Shown: piece by piece, positions 9,572 through 17,801 of the stretch
Position numbering within the stretch: the first letter of the stretch is position 1
How the letters are laid out: each line of letters begins with the position of its first letter
NCBI RefSeq assembly: GCF_024734405.1
Contig: NZ_CP059556.1
Coordinates: 6,262,001-6,326,000 of the forward strand
Direction of reading: 5' to 3'
DNA from: Saccharopolyspora gregorii
GTDB lineage: Bacteria; Actinomycetota; Actinomycetes; Mycobacteriales; Pseudonocardiaceae
DNA length: 64,000 bases
Translations under genes and position numbers: made by a program
The notes under the pieces: generated by a model
The model's input: the letters and a program-made list of their open reading frames with translations, nothing else
What the model was told of the DNA's origin: nothing
Databases searched by the model: none

Positions 9572-10219
9572 GTGACTCCCGCAGCCGTGCTCTTCGACCT
9601 CGACGGCGTCCTCGTCGACTCCGAACAACTCTGGGACCGCATCCGCCGCGACGTCGTCGCCGCCCACGGCGGCCGGTGGACCGACGACGCGACCCGGGCC
9701 ATGCAGGGCATGAGCACCCCCGAATGGGCCCGCTACCTCGTCGACGACCTCGGCGCGCAGCTCACCGCCGACGACGCGGCCGAACGGGTCATCGCCGAGA
9801 TGGCCCGCGTCTACGCCGCGGACGCGCCCGTGCTGCCCGGCGCCGCCGACACCCTGCGGCGCGTCGCCGAGCGGTTCCCCACCGCCATCGCCAGCTCCGC
9901 GCCGCCGCGGATCATCCAGGCGTTCCTGGACAGCACCGGCCTCACCGTCGGCGCCACCCTCTCCAGCGAGCAGGTCGGCGCGGGCAAACCGGCGCCCGAC
10001 GTGTACCTGGAGGCCGCGCGGCTGCTCGGCACCTCCGCCGCCGACTGCGCCGCCGTCGAGGACTCCAGCAACGGGCTGCGCGCCGCCACCGCCTCCGGCG
10101 CCACCGTGTTCGCGGTGCCCAACGCCCACTTCCCGCCCGCCGAGGACGCCCTCGCCGAAGCGCACCGCGTGCTCGGCGACATCACCGAACTCCCCGCCGC
10201 CCTCGACGAACTCGGCTGA
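9572..10219 (+). CDS. HAD-superfamily hydrolase (beta-phosphoglucomutase-like)
   Basis: The product is 215 aa. Motif I is FDLDGVLVDSE near residues 8-18, with the nucleophile and acid aspartates. Motif II is the serine in IASSAPP, motif III the lysine in GAGKPAPDVY, and motif IV is VEDSSNG. This is subfamily IA with a helical cap, covering sugar-phosphate phosphatases and beta-phosphoglucomutases. The substrate is not predictable. The start is GTG at 9572. TACGAT at 9559-9564 lies 7 nt before it with no ribosome-binding site, so the transcript is probably leaderless. Confidence 0.85.
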   Translation: MTPAAVLFDLDGVLVDSEQLWDRIRRDVVAAHGGRWTDDATRAMQGMSTPEWARYLVDDLGAQLTADDAAERVIAEMARVYAADAPVLPGAADTLRRVAERFPTAIASSAPPRIIQAFLDSTGLTVGATLSSEQVGAGKPAPDVYLEAARLLGTSAADCAAVEDSSNGLRAATASGATVFAVPNAHFPPAEDALAEAHRVLGDITELPAALDELG

Positions 10220-10338
10220 CCGCCGGCCGAGCGCCCGCGGCCGAACGGAGCAACTCCGCCCCGATCTGTTGACCCTGCCCTTGGGACACGCCGTTGAGTG
10301 CTGCCCCGGGAGAACACCCAGGGATGAGGGGGCAGGAC

Positions 10339-11823
10339 ATGGATCTCAAGCGGAGCGCGGCCCGGAGTGCGGCCGCGCTGATCGCGGCGGGCCTCGCAGG
10401 CTCGTTGCTGGCGGTACCGGCATCGGCCGAGAACACCGCGCCGGAGCTGGCGTGGGGGCCGTGCCCGGCGGACGTGGCGACCGACCCGCAGCCGGTGCAG
10501 TGCGCGGTCGTGCAGGTGCCGGTGGACTACTCCGACCCGGACGGCGCGCAGCTCGACCTCACGATCTCGCGGCTGGCCAGCCAGCACCCCGAGCGGCGGC
10601 GCGGGGTGCTGCTGCTCAACCCCGGCGGGCCGGGCGGCTCCGGGCTGTCCTTCGGCGCCGACCTGGCGAACCGGGGCCTGCCCGCGAGCGTGCTGGACGG
10701 CTACGACCTGATCGGGATGGACACCAGGGGAGTGGGCCACTCGTCCCCGGTGAGCTGCGGGTTCACCGACGAGCAGGCGCGCTACGGCAACATCCCGCCG
10801 TACGCGGTGGACGACGCCGCGGTCACCGAGCGAGCCGCGGAGGTGCGCACCATCGCCGAGCAGTGCGCCCAGCACGACGACGGACGGCTGAGCAGCCTGA
10901 CCACCGCGAACATGGCGCGTGACCTGGACCGGATCCGGTCCGCGCTCGGCGAGGAGCAGGCGAGCTTCTACGGGGCGTCCTACGGTTCCGCGCTGGGTGC
11001 CGCGTACGCCTCGCTGTTCCCGGATCGGGCCGACCGGGTGGTGCTGGACAGCAACATCGGCGACACCGCGCTGGACCGGGACGGGATGCGCCGGTTCGCG
11101 CTCGGCGCCGAGCAGGCCTTCCCGGACTTCGCGGCGTGGGTCGCGGCGCGCAACGACTCCTACGGCCTCGGCGGCACCGAGGAGGAGGTGCGGCGCACCT
11201 ACTTCGACCTGGCCGAACGCCTCGACGCGCACCCGGTCGCCGAGGTGGACGGGGCGCAGTTCCGGCTGGCCACCTTCGTCGCGATGTACGCCGAATCGAG
11301 CTACGGCCGGACCGCGCAGCTCTGGCAGTCGCTGCGCGACTCCGACGAGGACGCGGTGCGCGAGCAGCTCGCCGCCGCCGATCTCTCGCCCGCGGACAAC
11401 GCGCTGTCCGTGTTCCTCGCGGTGACCTGCAACGACGTCGAATGGCCGGAGGACGTCGAGACCTACCGGCGCGGGGTGGCCGCGGACCGGGCGGAGTTCC
11501 CGCTGTTCGGCGCGGCCACCGCGAACGTGCTGCCCTGCGCGTTCTGGGCGCACGAGCCCGCCGAGCCGCGGGTGCCGGTCCTCGACGACGGGTCGGACGA
11601 CGTGCTCATCGTGCAGAACTGGCGCGACCCGGTCACCCCGCACCGCGGCGGCGAGCTGCTCCGGGAGAAGTTCGGCGACCGCGCGCGGCTGGTCAGCGCC
11701 GACGAGGCCGGGCACGGCGCCTACGTGCTCGGCGGCAACGCCTGCGTGCTGGACGTGACCACCACGTTCCTGGTGGACGGGGAGCGCCCGGACCAGGACG
11801 TGTCCTGCCCGGCGTCCCGCTGA
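10339..11823 (+). CDS. Secreted alpha/beta-hydrolase, tripeptidyl aminopeptidase type
   Basis: The product is 494 aa. A Sec signal, MDLKRSAARSAAALIAAGLAG followed by SLLAVPASA, is cleaved before ENTAPEL. The mature protein matches the SlpD/SlpE or TAP-like hydrolases of actinomycetes: WGPCP, VQVPVDYSDP, LLNPGGPGGSG, GMDTRGVGHSSPV, nucleophile serine in GASYGS (around 214), aspartate in NWRDPVTP (around 428) and histidine in EAGHGAYVLGGN (around 458). It probably removes N-terminal peptides from extracellular proteins. The ATG at 10339 was chosen because AGGGGG sits about 8 nt upstream and the signal peptide starts there. Confidence 0.88.
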   Translation: MDLKRSAARSAAALIAAGLAGSLLAVPASAENTAPELAWGPCPADVATDPQPVQCAVVQVPVDYSDPDGAQLDLTISRLASQHPERRRGVLLLNPGGPGGSGLSFGADLANRGLPASVLDGYDLIGMDTRGVGHSSPVSCGFTDEQARYGNIPPYAVDDAAVTERAAEVRTIAEQCAQHDDGRLSSLTTANMARDLDRIRSALGEEQASFYGASYGSALGAAYASLFPDRADRVVLDSNIGDTALDRDGMRRFALGAEQAFPDFAAWVAARNDSYGLGGTEEEVRRTYFDLAERLDAHPVAEVDGAQFRLATFVAMYAESSYGRTAQLWQSLRDSDEDAVREQLAAADLSPADNALSVFLAVTCNDVEWPEDVETYRRGVAADRAEFPLFGAATANVLPCAFWAHEPAEPRVPVLDDGSDDVLIVQNWRDPVTPHRGGELLREKFGDRARLVSADEAGHGAYVLGGNACVLDVTTTFLVDGERPDQDVSCPASR

Positions 11824-11840
11824 TCGTCCCCGGTCCGGCG

Positions 11841-11860
11841 CGGGCGGGGTCGACCGCCCG
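11841..11860. terminator. Hairpin between convergent genes
   Basis: CGGGCGG (11841-11847) pairs with CCGCCCG (11854-11860) around GGTCGA. It lies between the stop codons of the secreted hydrolase and the 599-aa protein. Confidence 0.55.
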
Positions 11861-11866
11861 GCCGGA

Positions 11867-13666
11867 TCAGGCGGTGTTCAAGCGCTCCAGGCATTCCCTG
11901 GCCGCGTTGGACACCTGCTCGTCCGGGTGCTCGGCGGCGACGACGCCGAGCACCACGTCGGCCCGCGCGTCCCCGGCCCGGGCGATCTCGTCGAGCACCG
12001 CGAGCTGGTCCGGGGTGGGGCGGGTCCGGAAGTCGGCGAGGAACGCGGCCGAGTCCTCCCGCGCGGTGACGACCATCGCGTCCAGCGCGACGACCAGTTC
12101 GTCGCCGTCGCGCAGCTCGACGTCCCGCTCGGTCGGCCGCACCCGCAGCCACATCCGGGCGGCGGGTCCGCACACCGGGTCCTCGCGCAGGCCGCGCACC
12201 GCGGCCACGCCTTCGTCGCCGGTGTGCTCCAGCAGCCACAGCGCGCCGAGCCGCACCTCCGGGTCGTCGACGCGGCGCAGCAGGTCGGCGAGTTCCACGG
12301 CGGCCGCCGCCCGGCCGCGCACCCCGACCCAGCCCGCGACGACCTCGTCCACCACGTCCGCCGGGCCGCCCGGCAGCGCGAGCACCACCACCTCGGCGGG
12401 CAGCGCGATCGCCTCCTCCACCGTCGGGGCGACGAAGCCGTACCCGCGCAGCGAGCCGTGTGCGGCCCACACCCCCAGCGGCAGCAGTTCCACCACCGCG
12501 CGGTCCGCCGATCCGGGCGCGAACGCCTCGATGCGCTCCAGCAGTTCCGGCAGGTCGGTGCGGTAGCGGCGCAGCACGCCCAGCGCTTCCCAGAGCCGCA
12601 GCACCCGGTCCACCACCCGCGCCACCGCGGGCCGGGCATCGGCCCGGTCGGTGATCGCGTGCAGCACCAGGCCCACCACCTGCTCGACCGGCACCGCGCC
12701 GGTGTTGGTGTAGAGCGCGCTGAGCACGCCCTGCACCAGCTCCGGGAACGCGTCCTCGCCGTCGAGCAGCCCGTCCAGCAGCTCGGCGTCGTCCCCGGCC
12801 ACCTCGTCGAGCAGCACGAACGACTGCCACAGCCGCGTCCACAGCACGCCCGGTTCGGCCAGCAGCGGGGTGCTGATCGCGCTGCGCACCACCCGGCCGT
12901 CGGTGATCCGCACCAGGTGCGCCCGGTCCGCCCACGCCGCGGTGGCCGGCGCCAGGTCCGGCTCGCAGTCCAGCTCCGCGGCCAGCTCCGTCCCGTCGCC
13001 GAGTTCGCGGCCGGTGCCGGTCCAGCGCAGCAACGCGGCCATCCGCGCGATGATCGGGGTGCCCGCCGCTTCGACGTCCGGCGTCGCACCATCCGGGATG
13101 CGCATCGGTGGTAGCCAGTGCACCGGGACGGGCAGCGGTTCCCGGTCGGCCCGTTCCTCGACGGCACGCAACACGGCCCGGTCCAGCTCGACCTCGCCGT
13201 CATCCACCGCGGCGACGAACCGGGCGAACTCGCCCTCCGCACCGAGGTCGACGCCGTGTTCCCGCGCGGCCAGCGACCAGAACTTCTCCGGCCCCCACTC
13301 GGCGGGCTCGGCCATCGCCGCGAGGAAGGCGGGCACGGCCTCGTCGATCGCCGCGTGCAGCGCGGGCACCGGGTCGCTGCCGGACATCAGCAGCCGTTCC
13401 CCGGCGAGGAAGTCGATCCAGTCGTGCAGCAGCGCGGGCACCGCCGCCCAGCGGGGCAGCACCAGGTGCCGGGGCACCACCTCGGTGAGCACCCGCACCA
13501 GGTCGGGCGCGGTCCAGCGGGCGAGCAGCCCGTCCCGCGCGCACTTGTCCCGCAGCAGCACGCCGAGCAGGTCCGGCGCGTCGGGCCGCGCGCCGAACCG
13601 CCCGGACAGCGCGGCGGCGGACGCGGCGAAGCCCTCCACCTCGCCGTGCAGGAAAACGGTGCGCAT
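11867..13666 (-). CDS. Unrecognised 599-aa cytosolic protein
   Basis: I do not recognise this family. The protein is acidic, leucine- and valine-rich, without signal peptide or membrane segments. Residues around 210-280 (ARMAALLRWTGTGRELG, then a segment ending VRITDGRVVRS) read like a winged-helix module. The C-terminal third (LADLLRRVDDPEVRLGALWL, then EHTGDEGVAAVRGL and DAMVVTAREDSAAFL) looks like helical HEAT-type repeats. The start ATG at 13666 follows GAAGGG. It stands alone on its strand between a secreted hydrolase and a GNAT gene. Full-length codon use looks coding. Function is unknown. Confidence 0.75.
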   Translation of the reverse strand: MRTVFLHGEVEGFAASAAALSGRFGARPDAPDLLGVLLRDKCARDGLLARWTAPDLVRVLTEVVPRHLVLPRWAAVPALLHDWIDFLAGERLLMSGSDPVPALHAAIDEAVPAFLAAMAEPAEWGPEKFWSLAAREHGVDLGAEGEFARFVAAVDDGEVELDRAVLRAVEERADREPLPVPVHWLPPMRIPDGATPDVEAAGTPIIARMAALLRWTGTGRELGDGTELAAELDCEPDLAPATAAWADRAHLVRITDGRVVRSAISTPLLAEPGVLWTRLWQSFVLLDEVAGDDAELLDGLLDGEDAFPELVQGVLSALYTNTGAVPVEQVVGLVLHAITDRADARPAVARVVDRVLRLWEALGVLRRYRTDLPELLERIEAFAPGSADRAVVELLPLGVWAAHGSLRGYGFVAPTVEEAIALPAEVVVLALPGGPADVVDEVVAGWVGVRGRAAAAVELADLLRRVDDPEVRLGALWLLEHTGDEGVAAVRGLREDPVCGPAARMWLRVRPTERDVELRDGDELVVALDAMVVTAREDSAAFLADFRTRPTPDQLAVLDEIARAGDARADVVLGVVAAEHPDEQVSNAARECLERLNTA

Positions 13667-13831
13667 CGCTTCGCCCTTCGCCGCGGCCGGTACCGGATGT
13701 GATCGAGGGTAGGGAGCGGGCGTTGATCACTCCGGCAGCGCGTGCCCCGGCGTGTCGGCGCGACGCGCTCGGATCGGGCCCGCGGCGCGGTCGTCCGAGG
13801 TCACGGCGCTTCGGTGGCCGGCGAAAATCGA

Positions 13832-13860
13832 TTGTTCACCCACCCGAGCCGCACTAGCGT
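13832..13860 (+). promoter_or_regulatory. Leaderless promoter of the GNAT gene
   Basis: TTGTTC (13832-13837), a 17-bp spacer, and TAGCGT (13855-13860) form a good sigma-70-type promoter. The ATG begins 7 nt after the -10 box and there is no ribosome-binding site, so transcription probably starts at the start codon. Confidence 0.65.
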
Positions 13861-13867
13861 TCGCCGC

Positions 13868-14353
13868 ATGCGGATCCGGGAGTTCACCGAAGCCGACTGG
13901 CCCGAGGTGTGGCCGATCATCCGCGAGGTCGCGCGCGCGGGCGAGACGTTCTGCTACGAGCGGGACCTGACCGCCGAGCGGGCCCGCGAGCTGTGGCTGG
14001 AACGACCGCCCGGCCGCACCACCGTCGCCGAGGTCGACGGGCGGGTGCTGGGCACCGCGAAGATGGGGCCGAACCGGGCGGGCCCCGGTGCGCACGTGTC
14101 CACCGCGAGCTTCATGGTCGCCGCGGGGGTGCGCGGCCGCGGCGTCGGCGGCGGGCTGTGCGCGGACGCCCTGTCCTGGGCGCGGGGCGCCGGCTACGCG
14201 GCGATGCAGTTCAACGCGGTCGTCGAGTCGAACCGCTCGGCCGTCGCGCTCTACGAGCGGCTCGGCTTCACCGTGATCGGCACCGTGCCCGGCGCGTTCG
14301 AGCACCCGGAGCTGGGCCGGATCGGCCTGCACGTCATGCACTGCCCGTTCTGA
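13868..14353 (+). CDS. GNAT family N-acetyltransferase
   Basis: The product is 161 aa. It begins MRIREFTEADWPEVWPII, shows the acetyl-CoA loop VRGRGVGGGLCADAL (Q/RxxGxG/A motif A) and ends ERLGFTVIGTVPGAF followed by HPELGRIGLHVMHCPF, like phosphinothricin/amino-acid acetyltransferase relatives. The substrate is unknown. A longer in-frame start upstream has no coding character, while a leaderless promoter sits exactly in front of this ATG. The DinB gene follows after 14 nt, suggesting co-transcription. Confidence 0.88.
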   Translation: MRIREFTEADWPEVWPIIREVARAGETFCYERDLTAERARELWLERPPGRTTVAEVDGRVLGTAKMGPNRAGPGAHVSTASFMVAAGVRGRGVGGGLCADALSWARGAGYAAMQFNAVVESNRSAVALYERLGFTVIGTVPGAFEHPELGRIGLHVMHCPF

Positions 14354-14367
14354 CCCCGGAGGTACGC

Positions 14368-14874
14368 GTGCCCACCGAACGCCCCGCCCCGCCGACGACC
14401 GGCCCGGAGCGACCGATGCTGCGCGCCTACCTGGACTTCCACCGAGCGACGCTGGAGCGGAAGTGCGACGGGCTCGGGGACGAGGACCTGCGCAGGCGCG
14501 CGTCCCCGCCGTCCGAGCTGAGCCTGCTGGGCCTGCTGCGACACCTGGCCGAGGTGGAGCGGGCCTGGTTCCGCCGCACCATCGCGGGCGAGGACGTCCC
14601 GCTGGTGTGGTCCGCGGACGGCGACTTCCAGGCCGCCTACGACCCGAGCGGGTGCACCGGGGCGGAGGCGTTCGCCGCGTGGCGCGCCGAGGTCGAGCAC
14701 GCCCGCCGCGTCGAACGCGAAGCGGAGTCCCTCGACGTCGTGGCCCGCGACCCGCGCTCCGGCACCGAGGTCTCGCTGCGCCTAGTGCTGCTGCACCTGA
14801 TCCACGAGTACGCCCGGAACAACGGCCACGCCGACCTCCTCCGCGAAGCGATCGACGGCACCACCGGCGCCTGA
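14368..14874 (+). CDS. DinB/DUF664 family protein
   Basis: The product is 168 aa. The pattern LLGLLRHLAEVERAWFRRTI and the C-terminal HLIHEYARNNGHADLLREAI carry the metal-binding histidines of the DUF664/DinB four-helix bundle. Related enzymes in actinobacteria use mycothiol or bacillithiol in transfer or isomerisation reactions, but the reaction here cannot be named. The start GTG at 14368 follows GGAGG. It is the second gene of a likely pair with the GNAT, and its stop codon lies 5 nt from the end of the convergent dnaB. Confidence 0.85.
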   Translation: MPTERPAPPTTGPERPMLRAYLDFHRATLERKCDGLGDEDLRRRASPPSELSLLGLLRHLAEVERAWFRRTIAGEDVPLVWSADGDFQAAYDPSGCTGAEAFAAWRAEVEHARRVEREAESLDVVARDPRSGTEVSLRLVLLHLIHEYARNNGHADLLREAIDGTTGA

Positions 14875-14879
14875 ACCGG

Positions 14880-17240
14880 CTATTCGGGGGCCATGTCGAC
14901 GAAGCGGCTGTAGTGCAGCTGGTGGGCGACGGTGATCGTGGCCTGGGGGCCGGCGCGGTGCTTGGCCAGGATCAGGTCGGCCTCGCCCATCCGGGGGTCG
15001 TCGCGTTCGAACGCGTCCGGCCGGTTGATCAGGATGACCATGTCCGCGTCCTGCTCCAGGGAACCGGATTCACGCAGGTCCGAGAGCTGCGGGCGCTTGT
15101 CGGTGCGCTGTTCGGGACCTCGGTTCAGCTGGGAGATCGCGACGACGGGGACTTCCAGCTCCTTGGCGAGCAGCTTGAGATTACGGGAGAACTCCGAGAC
15201 CTCCTGCTGCCGGGATTCGACGCGCTTGCCGGAGGTCATCAGCTGCAGGTAGTCCACGACGACCAGCTGGATGTCGGCGCGCTGCTTGAGCCGCCGCGCC
15301 TTCGCGCGGATCTCCATCATGGTCAGGTTCGGCGAGTCGTCCACGTACAGCGGCGCCTCGCTGATCTCGCTCATCCGCCGCGCGAGCCGCGTCCAGTCGT
15401 CGTCGGTCATGCGGCCACCGCGCATGTCGCCGAGCCGGATGCGGGCCTCCGCGGACAGCATGCGCATCACGATCTCGGTCTTGCCCATCTCCAGGGAGAA
15501 GATGACGCTGGCCAGGCCGTGCTTGATCGACGCGGTGCGGGCGAAGTCCAGCCCGAGCGTGGAGTTGTGCGTGGGCACCATGCCGCGGCCCGCGAGGTAC
15601 AGGTGGTCGGGGGCGTCGACCTCGACGCAGCGCACCGGCACGCTCGGCACCTCCCGGACGGCGACGATGCGGCGCGGCGGCTCGGCCCGGTCCTGCCGGG
15701 CCTCCTTGTGCTCGGCGTTCTTCGCGGGCAGCCGGAACACCTCGTCGGGACCGCTGTCGAACACGATCGCCACCCGGTCGAAGCCGCCGTGCGCGGAGTC
15801 CGCGATCCGGGTGCCGCAGGTGTAGCCGAGGCCGAGCAGCAGCTCCCGCACCCGCACCGAGAGCGGCTCGCTGATCTCCAGCCGCAGCCTGCCGTCGGCG
15901 TCGACGGAACCGGCGGCGTCGAGCAGTCCGGCCAGCAGCGCGCGGCGCTGATCCTCGCTGGCGCGCAGGTACGCGGACGGCAGGTCGTGGTCGTCCCAGG
16001 CGCCGAACCGGGCGAGCGCGGCGGGGATGTCCACGCCGAACTCGGGTTTCGGGGCGTCCTGCTCCGCGGCGCCCTCCTCTGCGGGGTACTCGACGACGGC
16101 GCCGACGGTGGTGACCTCGGCGTCCGCGGGTTCGGCGGCGTGCGCGAGCCCGGCCAGCTCCAGCAGTTCCGGTTCACCGCGCACCGCACCGGACTCGTCG
16201 CCCGCGGCGAGCCACACCCCGAGCGCGTACGGCGCCACCGGCAGCTCCCGCTGCGGCAGGCGCAATCCGGCGTGCGCGGGGAGTTCGTGGTCGGTGCCGG
16301 TGACGGCGAGCTCGGCGGTGGTGCGGACCTGCCCGTCGGAGAGCCGCCACTGGTGCTGGGCGTCGGCGACGAGGACGCCGCCGTCGGAGAACTCGACCTC
16401 GAAGCACGGGCGGTCGGTGAGCACCTCGGTCGCGCGCAGCACCCGGATGGGCCGCCCGGACAGGCCGATCAGCTCGTCGCCGACGGCGACCTCGCCCATC
16501 GTGGTCCAGCCACCGGGGGTGGGCAGCGGGGTGTCCAGCGCGAGCGCCTTGCCGACACCGGGCCGCGCCGCGACGATGATCATCTGCCCGCCGTGCAGCC
16601 CGTTGGTGACCTCGTCGAGGTCGACGAAGCCGGTGGGGATGCCTTGGGACTGGCCGCCGCGGGAGGCGATGGCGTCGATCTCGTCCATCGTCGGCTGCAG
16701 CAGGTCTTCCAGCGCCGCGTAGTCCTCGCTGGTGCGGCGCTCGGTGACGTCGTAGATGGCGGCCTGCGCGCGGTCCACGACCTCTTCGATCGCGGAGCCC
16801 TCGGCGCCGTGGTAGCCGAGCTGCACGATGCGGGTGCCCGCTTCGACCAGCCGCCGCAGCACGGCCTTCTCCGCGACGATCTCGGCGTAGTAGCCGGCGT
16901 TGGCGGCGGTGGGCACGCTGGCGATCAGCGTGTGCATGTAGGGGGCGCCGCCGATGCGTTGCAGCTCCTGGCGGCGTTCGAGTTCGGCGGAGACGGTGAT
17001 CGCATCGGCGGGTTCGCCGCGGCCGTACAGGTCGAGGACGCAGTTGTAGATGGCCTGGTGCGCGGGCCGGTAGAAGTCGTTCGGGGTCAGCACCTCGACG
17101 ACGTCGGCGATGGCGTCCTTGCTCAGCATCATGCCGCCGAGCACGGACTGCTCCGCGGCCAAGTCCTGCGGGGGCTGGCGTTCGAAGCCGGAGTCCCCGT
17201 TCGACGCGGGCTGTGCGCCTCGTTCGTCTGCCAACGCCAC
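14880..17240 (-). CDS. dnaB: Replicative DNA helicase DnaB containing a P-loop intein
   Basis: The precursor is 786 aa: N-extein residues 1-231, intein 232-559, C-extein 560-786. The spliced helicase is 458 aa, normal for DnaB. The N-terminal domain (LAAEQSVLGGMMLSKDAIADV) binds primase. The RecA-like domain restores its Walker A as ARPGVGK/STLGLDF only after splicing. Walker B appears as LVVVDYLQLM, and the C terminus holds SQLNRGPEQR and AKHRAGP. DnaB unwinds DNA at the replication fork as a hexamer. The start GTG at 17240 follows GGAGGTGA. It lies downstream of rplI, separated by 561 nt that carry a DnaA-box-like array. Without splicing the ATP site is split and the enzyme should be dead. 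Confidence 0.97.
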   Translation of the reverse strand: MALADERGAQPASNGDSGFERQPPQDLAAEQSVLGGMMLSKDAIADVVEVLTPNDFYRPAHQAIYNCVLDLYGRGEPADAITVSAELERRQELQRIGGAPYMHTLIASVPTAANAGYYAEIVAEKAVLRRLVEAGTRIVQLGYHGAEGSAIEEVVDRAQAAIYDVTERRTSEDYAALEDLLQPTMDEIDAIASRGGQSQGIPTGFVDLDEVTNGLHGGQMIIVAARPGVGKALALDTPLPTPGGWTTMGEVAVGDELIGLSGRPIRVLRATEVLTDRPCFEVEFSDGGVLVADAQHQWRLSDGQVRTTAELAVTGTDHELPAHAGLRLPQRELPVAPYALGVWLAAGDESGAVRGEPELLELAGLAHAAEPADAEVTTVGAVVEYPAEEGAAEQDAPKPEFGVDIPAALARFGAWDDHDLPSAYLRASEDQRRALLAGLLDAAGSVDADGRLRLEISEPLSVRVRELLLGLGYTCGTRIADSAHGGFDRVAIVFDSGPDEVFRLPAKNAEHKEARQDRAEPPRRIVAVREVPSVPVRCVEVDAPDHLYLAGRGMVPTHNSTLGLDFARTASIKHGLASVIFSLEMGKTEIVMRMLSAEARIRLGDMRGGRMTDDDWTRLARRMSEISEAPLYVDDSPNLTMMEIRAKARRLKQRADIQLVVVDYLQLMTSGKRVESRQQEVSEFSRNLKLLAKELEVPVVAISQLNRGPEQRTDKRPQLSDLRESGSLEQDADMVILINRPDAFERDDPRMGEADLILAKHRAGPQATITVAHQLHYSRFVDMAPE
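15564..16547 (-). mobile_element. Class 3 intein in DnaB (328 aa) with a degenerate LAGLIDADG endonuclease
   Basis: The insertion splits the P-loop GVGK/ST (the DnaB-b site). The intein starts with Ala (ALALDTPLPTPGGW), not the usual Cys or Ser. It has Trp67 two residues after the block-B His65 (DAQHQW), Cys307 in block F (VRCVEV) and Thr326 in block G (MVPTHN, then +1 Ser). This Trp-Cys-Thr triad with no N-terminal nucleophile defines class 3 inteins, in which the block-F Cys starts splicing. The two endonuclease motifs read LGVWLAAG and LAGLLDAAG: the aspartate usually found before the final glycine is Ala in both (Ala115, Ala212). Homing is therefore probably lost while splicing must remain. 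Confidence 0.9.
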
Positions 17241-17364
17241 GGGTACCCGTCACCTCCGACACCGTCACCCGCCACCGCTGCGGGCGGCCTTACTGGTCGC
17301 GCGATCCACGACGGCGTCCCCGGTGCGGGAGCCGGCCGGCGCGCACCGGCCGATCACGATCCGT

Positions 17365-17380
17365 CACGCGCGGGCGCGTG
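17365..17380. promoter_or_regulatory. Palindrome upstream of dnaB
   Basis: CACGCGC and GCGCGTG flank two bases, giving a perfect 7-bp dyad about 125 bp upstream of the dnaB start. It could be an operator. No assignment is possible. Confidence 0.35.
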
Positions 17381-17420
17381 GGGGAAGCTAGATCGCTCGC
17401 ATGGACCAGGCAAACCGAGC

Positions 17421-17573
17421 TGTGGACAACTATCGGGACAACCTGTGGACAGCTGGGGACAAGTCGCGGATACCTGTGCACAACTCGGCGGAACCGATGG
17501 GGACAACCTGGGGACAACCAACCAAGATCATCCGAAAACCACAGGCCAGCCCTTGTGGACTGCTTGTGGAGAA
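17421..17573 (+). repeat. Array of nine DnaA-box-like nonamers upstream of dnaB
   Basis: In the 561-nt gap between rplI and dnaB, nine TGTGGACAA-like nonamers all point the same way. Starts: 17421 (TGTGGACAA, the exact complement of TTGTCCACA), 17433 (TCGGGACAA), 17444 (TGTGGACAG), 17454, 17498 and 17509 (TGGGGACAA), 17475 (TGTGCACAA), 17554 (TGTGGACTG), 17565 (TGTGGAGAA). Steps are 12, 11, 10, 21, 23, 11, 45 and 11 bp, close to whole helical turns, so the sites would face one side of the DNA. This suggests DnaA binding for dnaB control, DnaA titration or an accessory replication locus. Confidence 0.6.
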
Positions 17574-17688
17574 ATCTGTTGAAAACCCGCGGCGTGTCGC
17601 GGGGAAACTGCTCGTTCGGCGTGTCGGATTCGACGGCGCACGAACGAGTTCCGTGACCGTCAAGCGGACGAACGAGTGATCATCGCCG

Positions 17689-17707
17689 TCCGCCGCCGAA
17701 CGGCGGA
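17689..17707 (-). terminator. Hairpin downstream of rplI
   Basis: TCCGCCG (17689-17695) pairs with CGGCGGA (17701-17707) around CCGAA, about 95 nt after the rplI stop. It is a modest terminator candidate for the ribosomal operon. Confidence 0.4.
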
Positions 17708-17801
17708 ACCCGGCAGCGGCCGAGCGCCGCAGCACATGACCGGACGCATCGGCGGAAGCCCGGGAAGCCCGGACTCCCGCCGAACGAACGCGTACCGGGG
17801 G

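Noticed and set aside
17421-17573. Calling the DnaA-box-like array oriC
   Set aside because: oriC in actinobacteria lies between dnaA and dnaN, neither of which is here, and the array lacks a clear AT-rich unwinding region.
17401-17679. 92-aa plus-strand ORF inside the DnaA-box array
   Set aside because: Its sequence is dictated by the repeats, it has no ribosome-binding site and resembles no protein.
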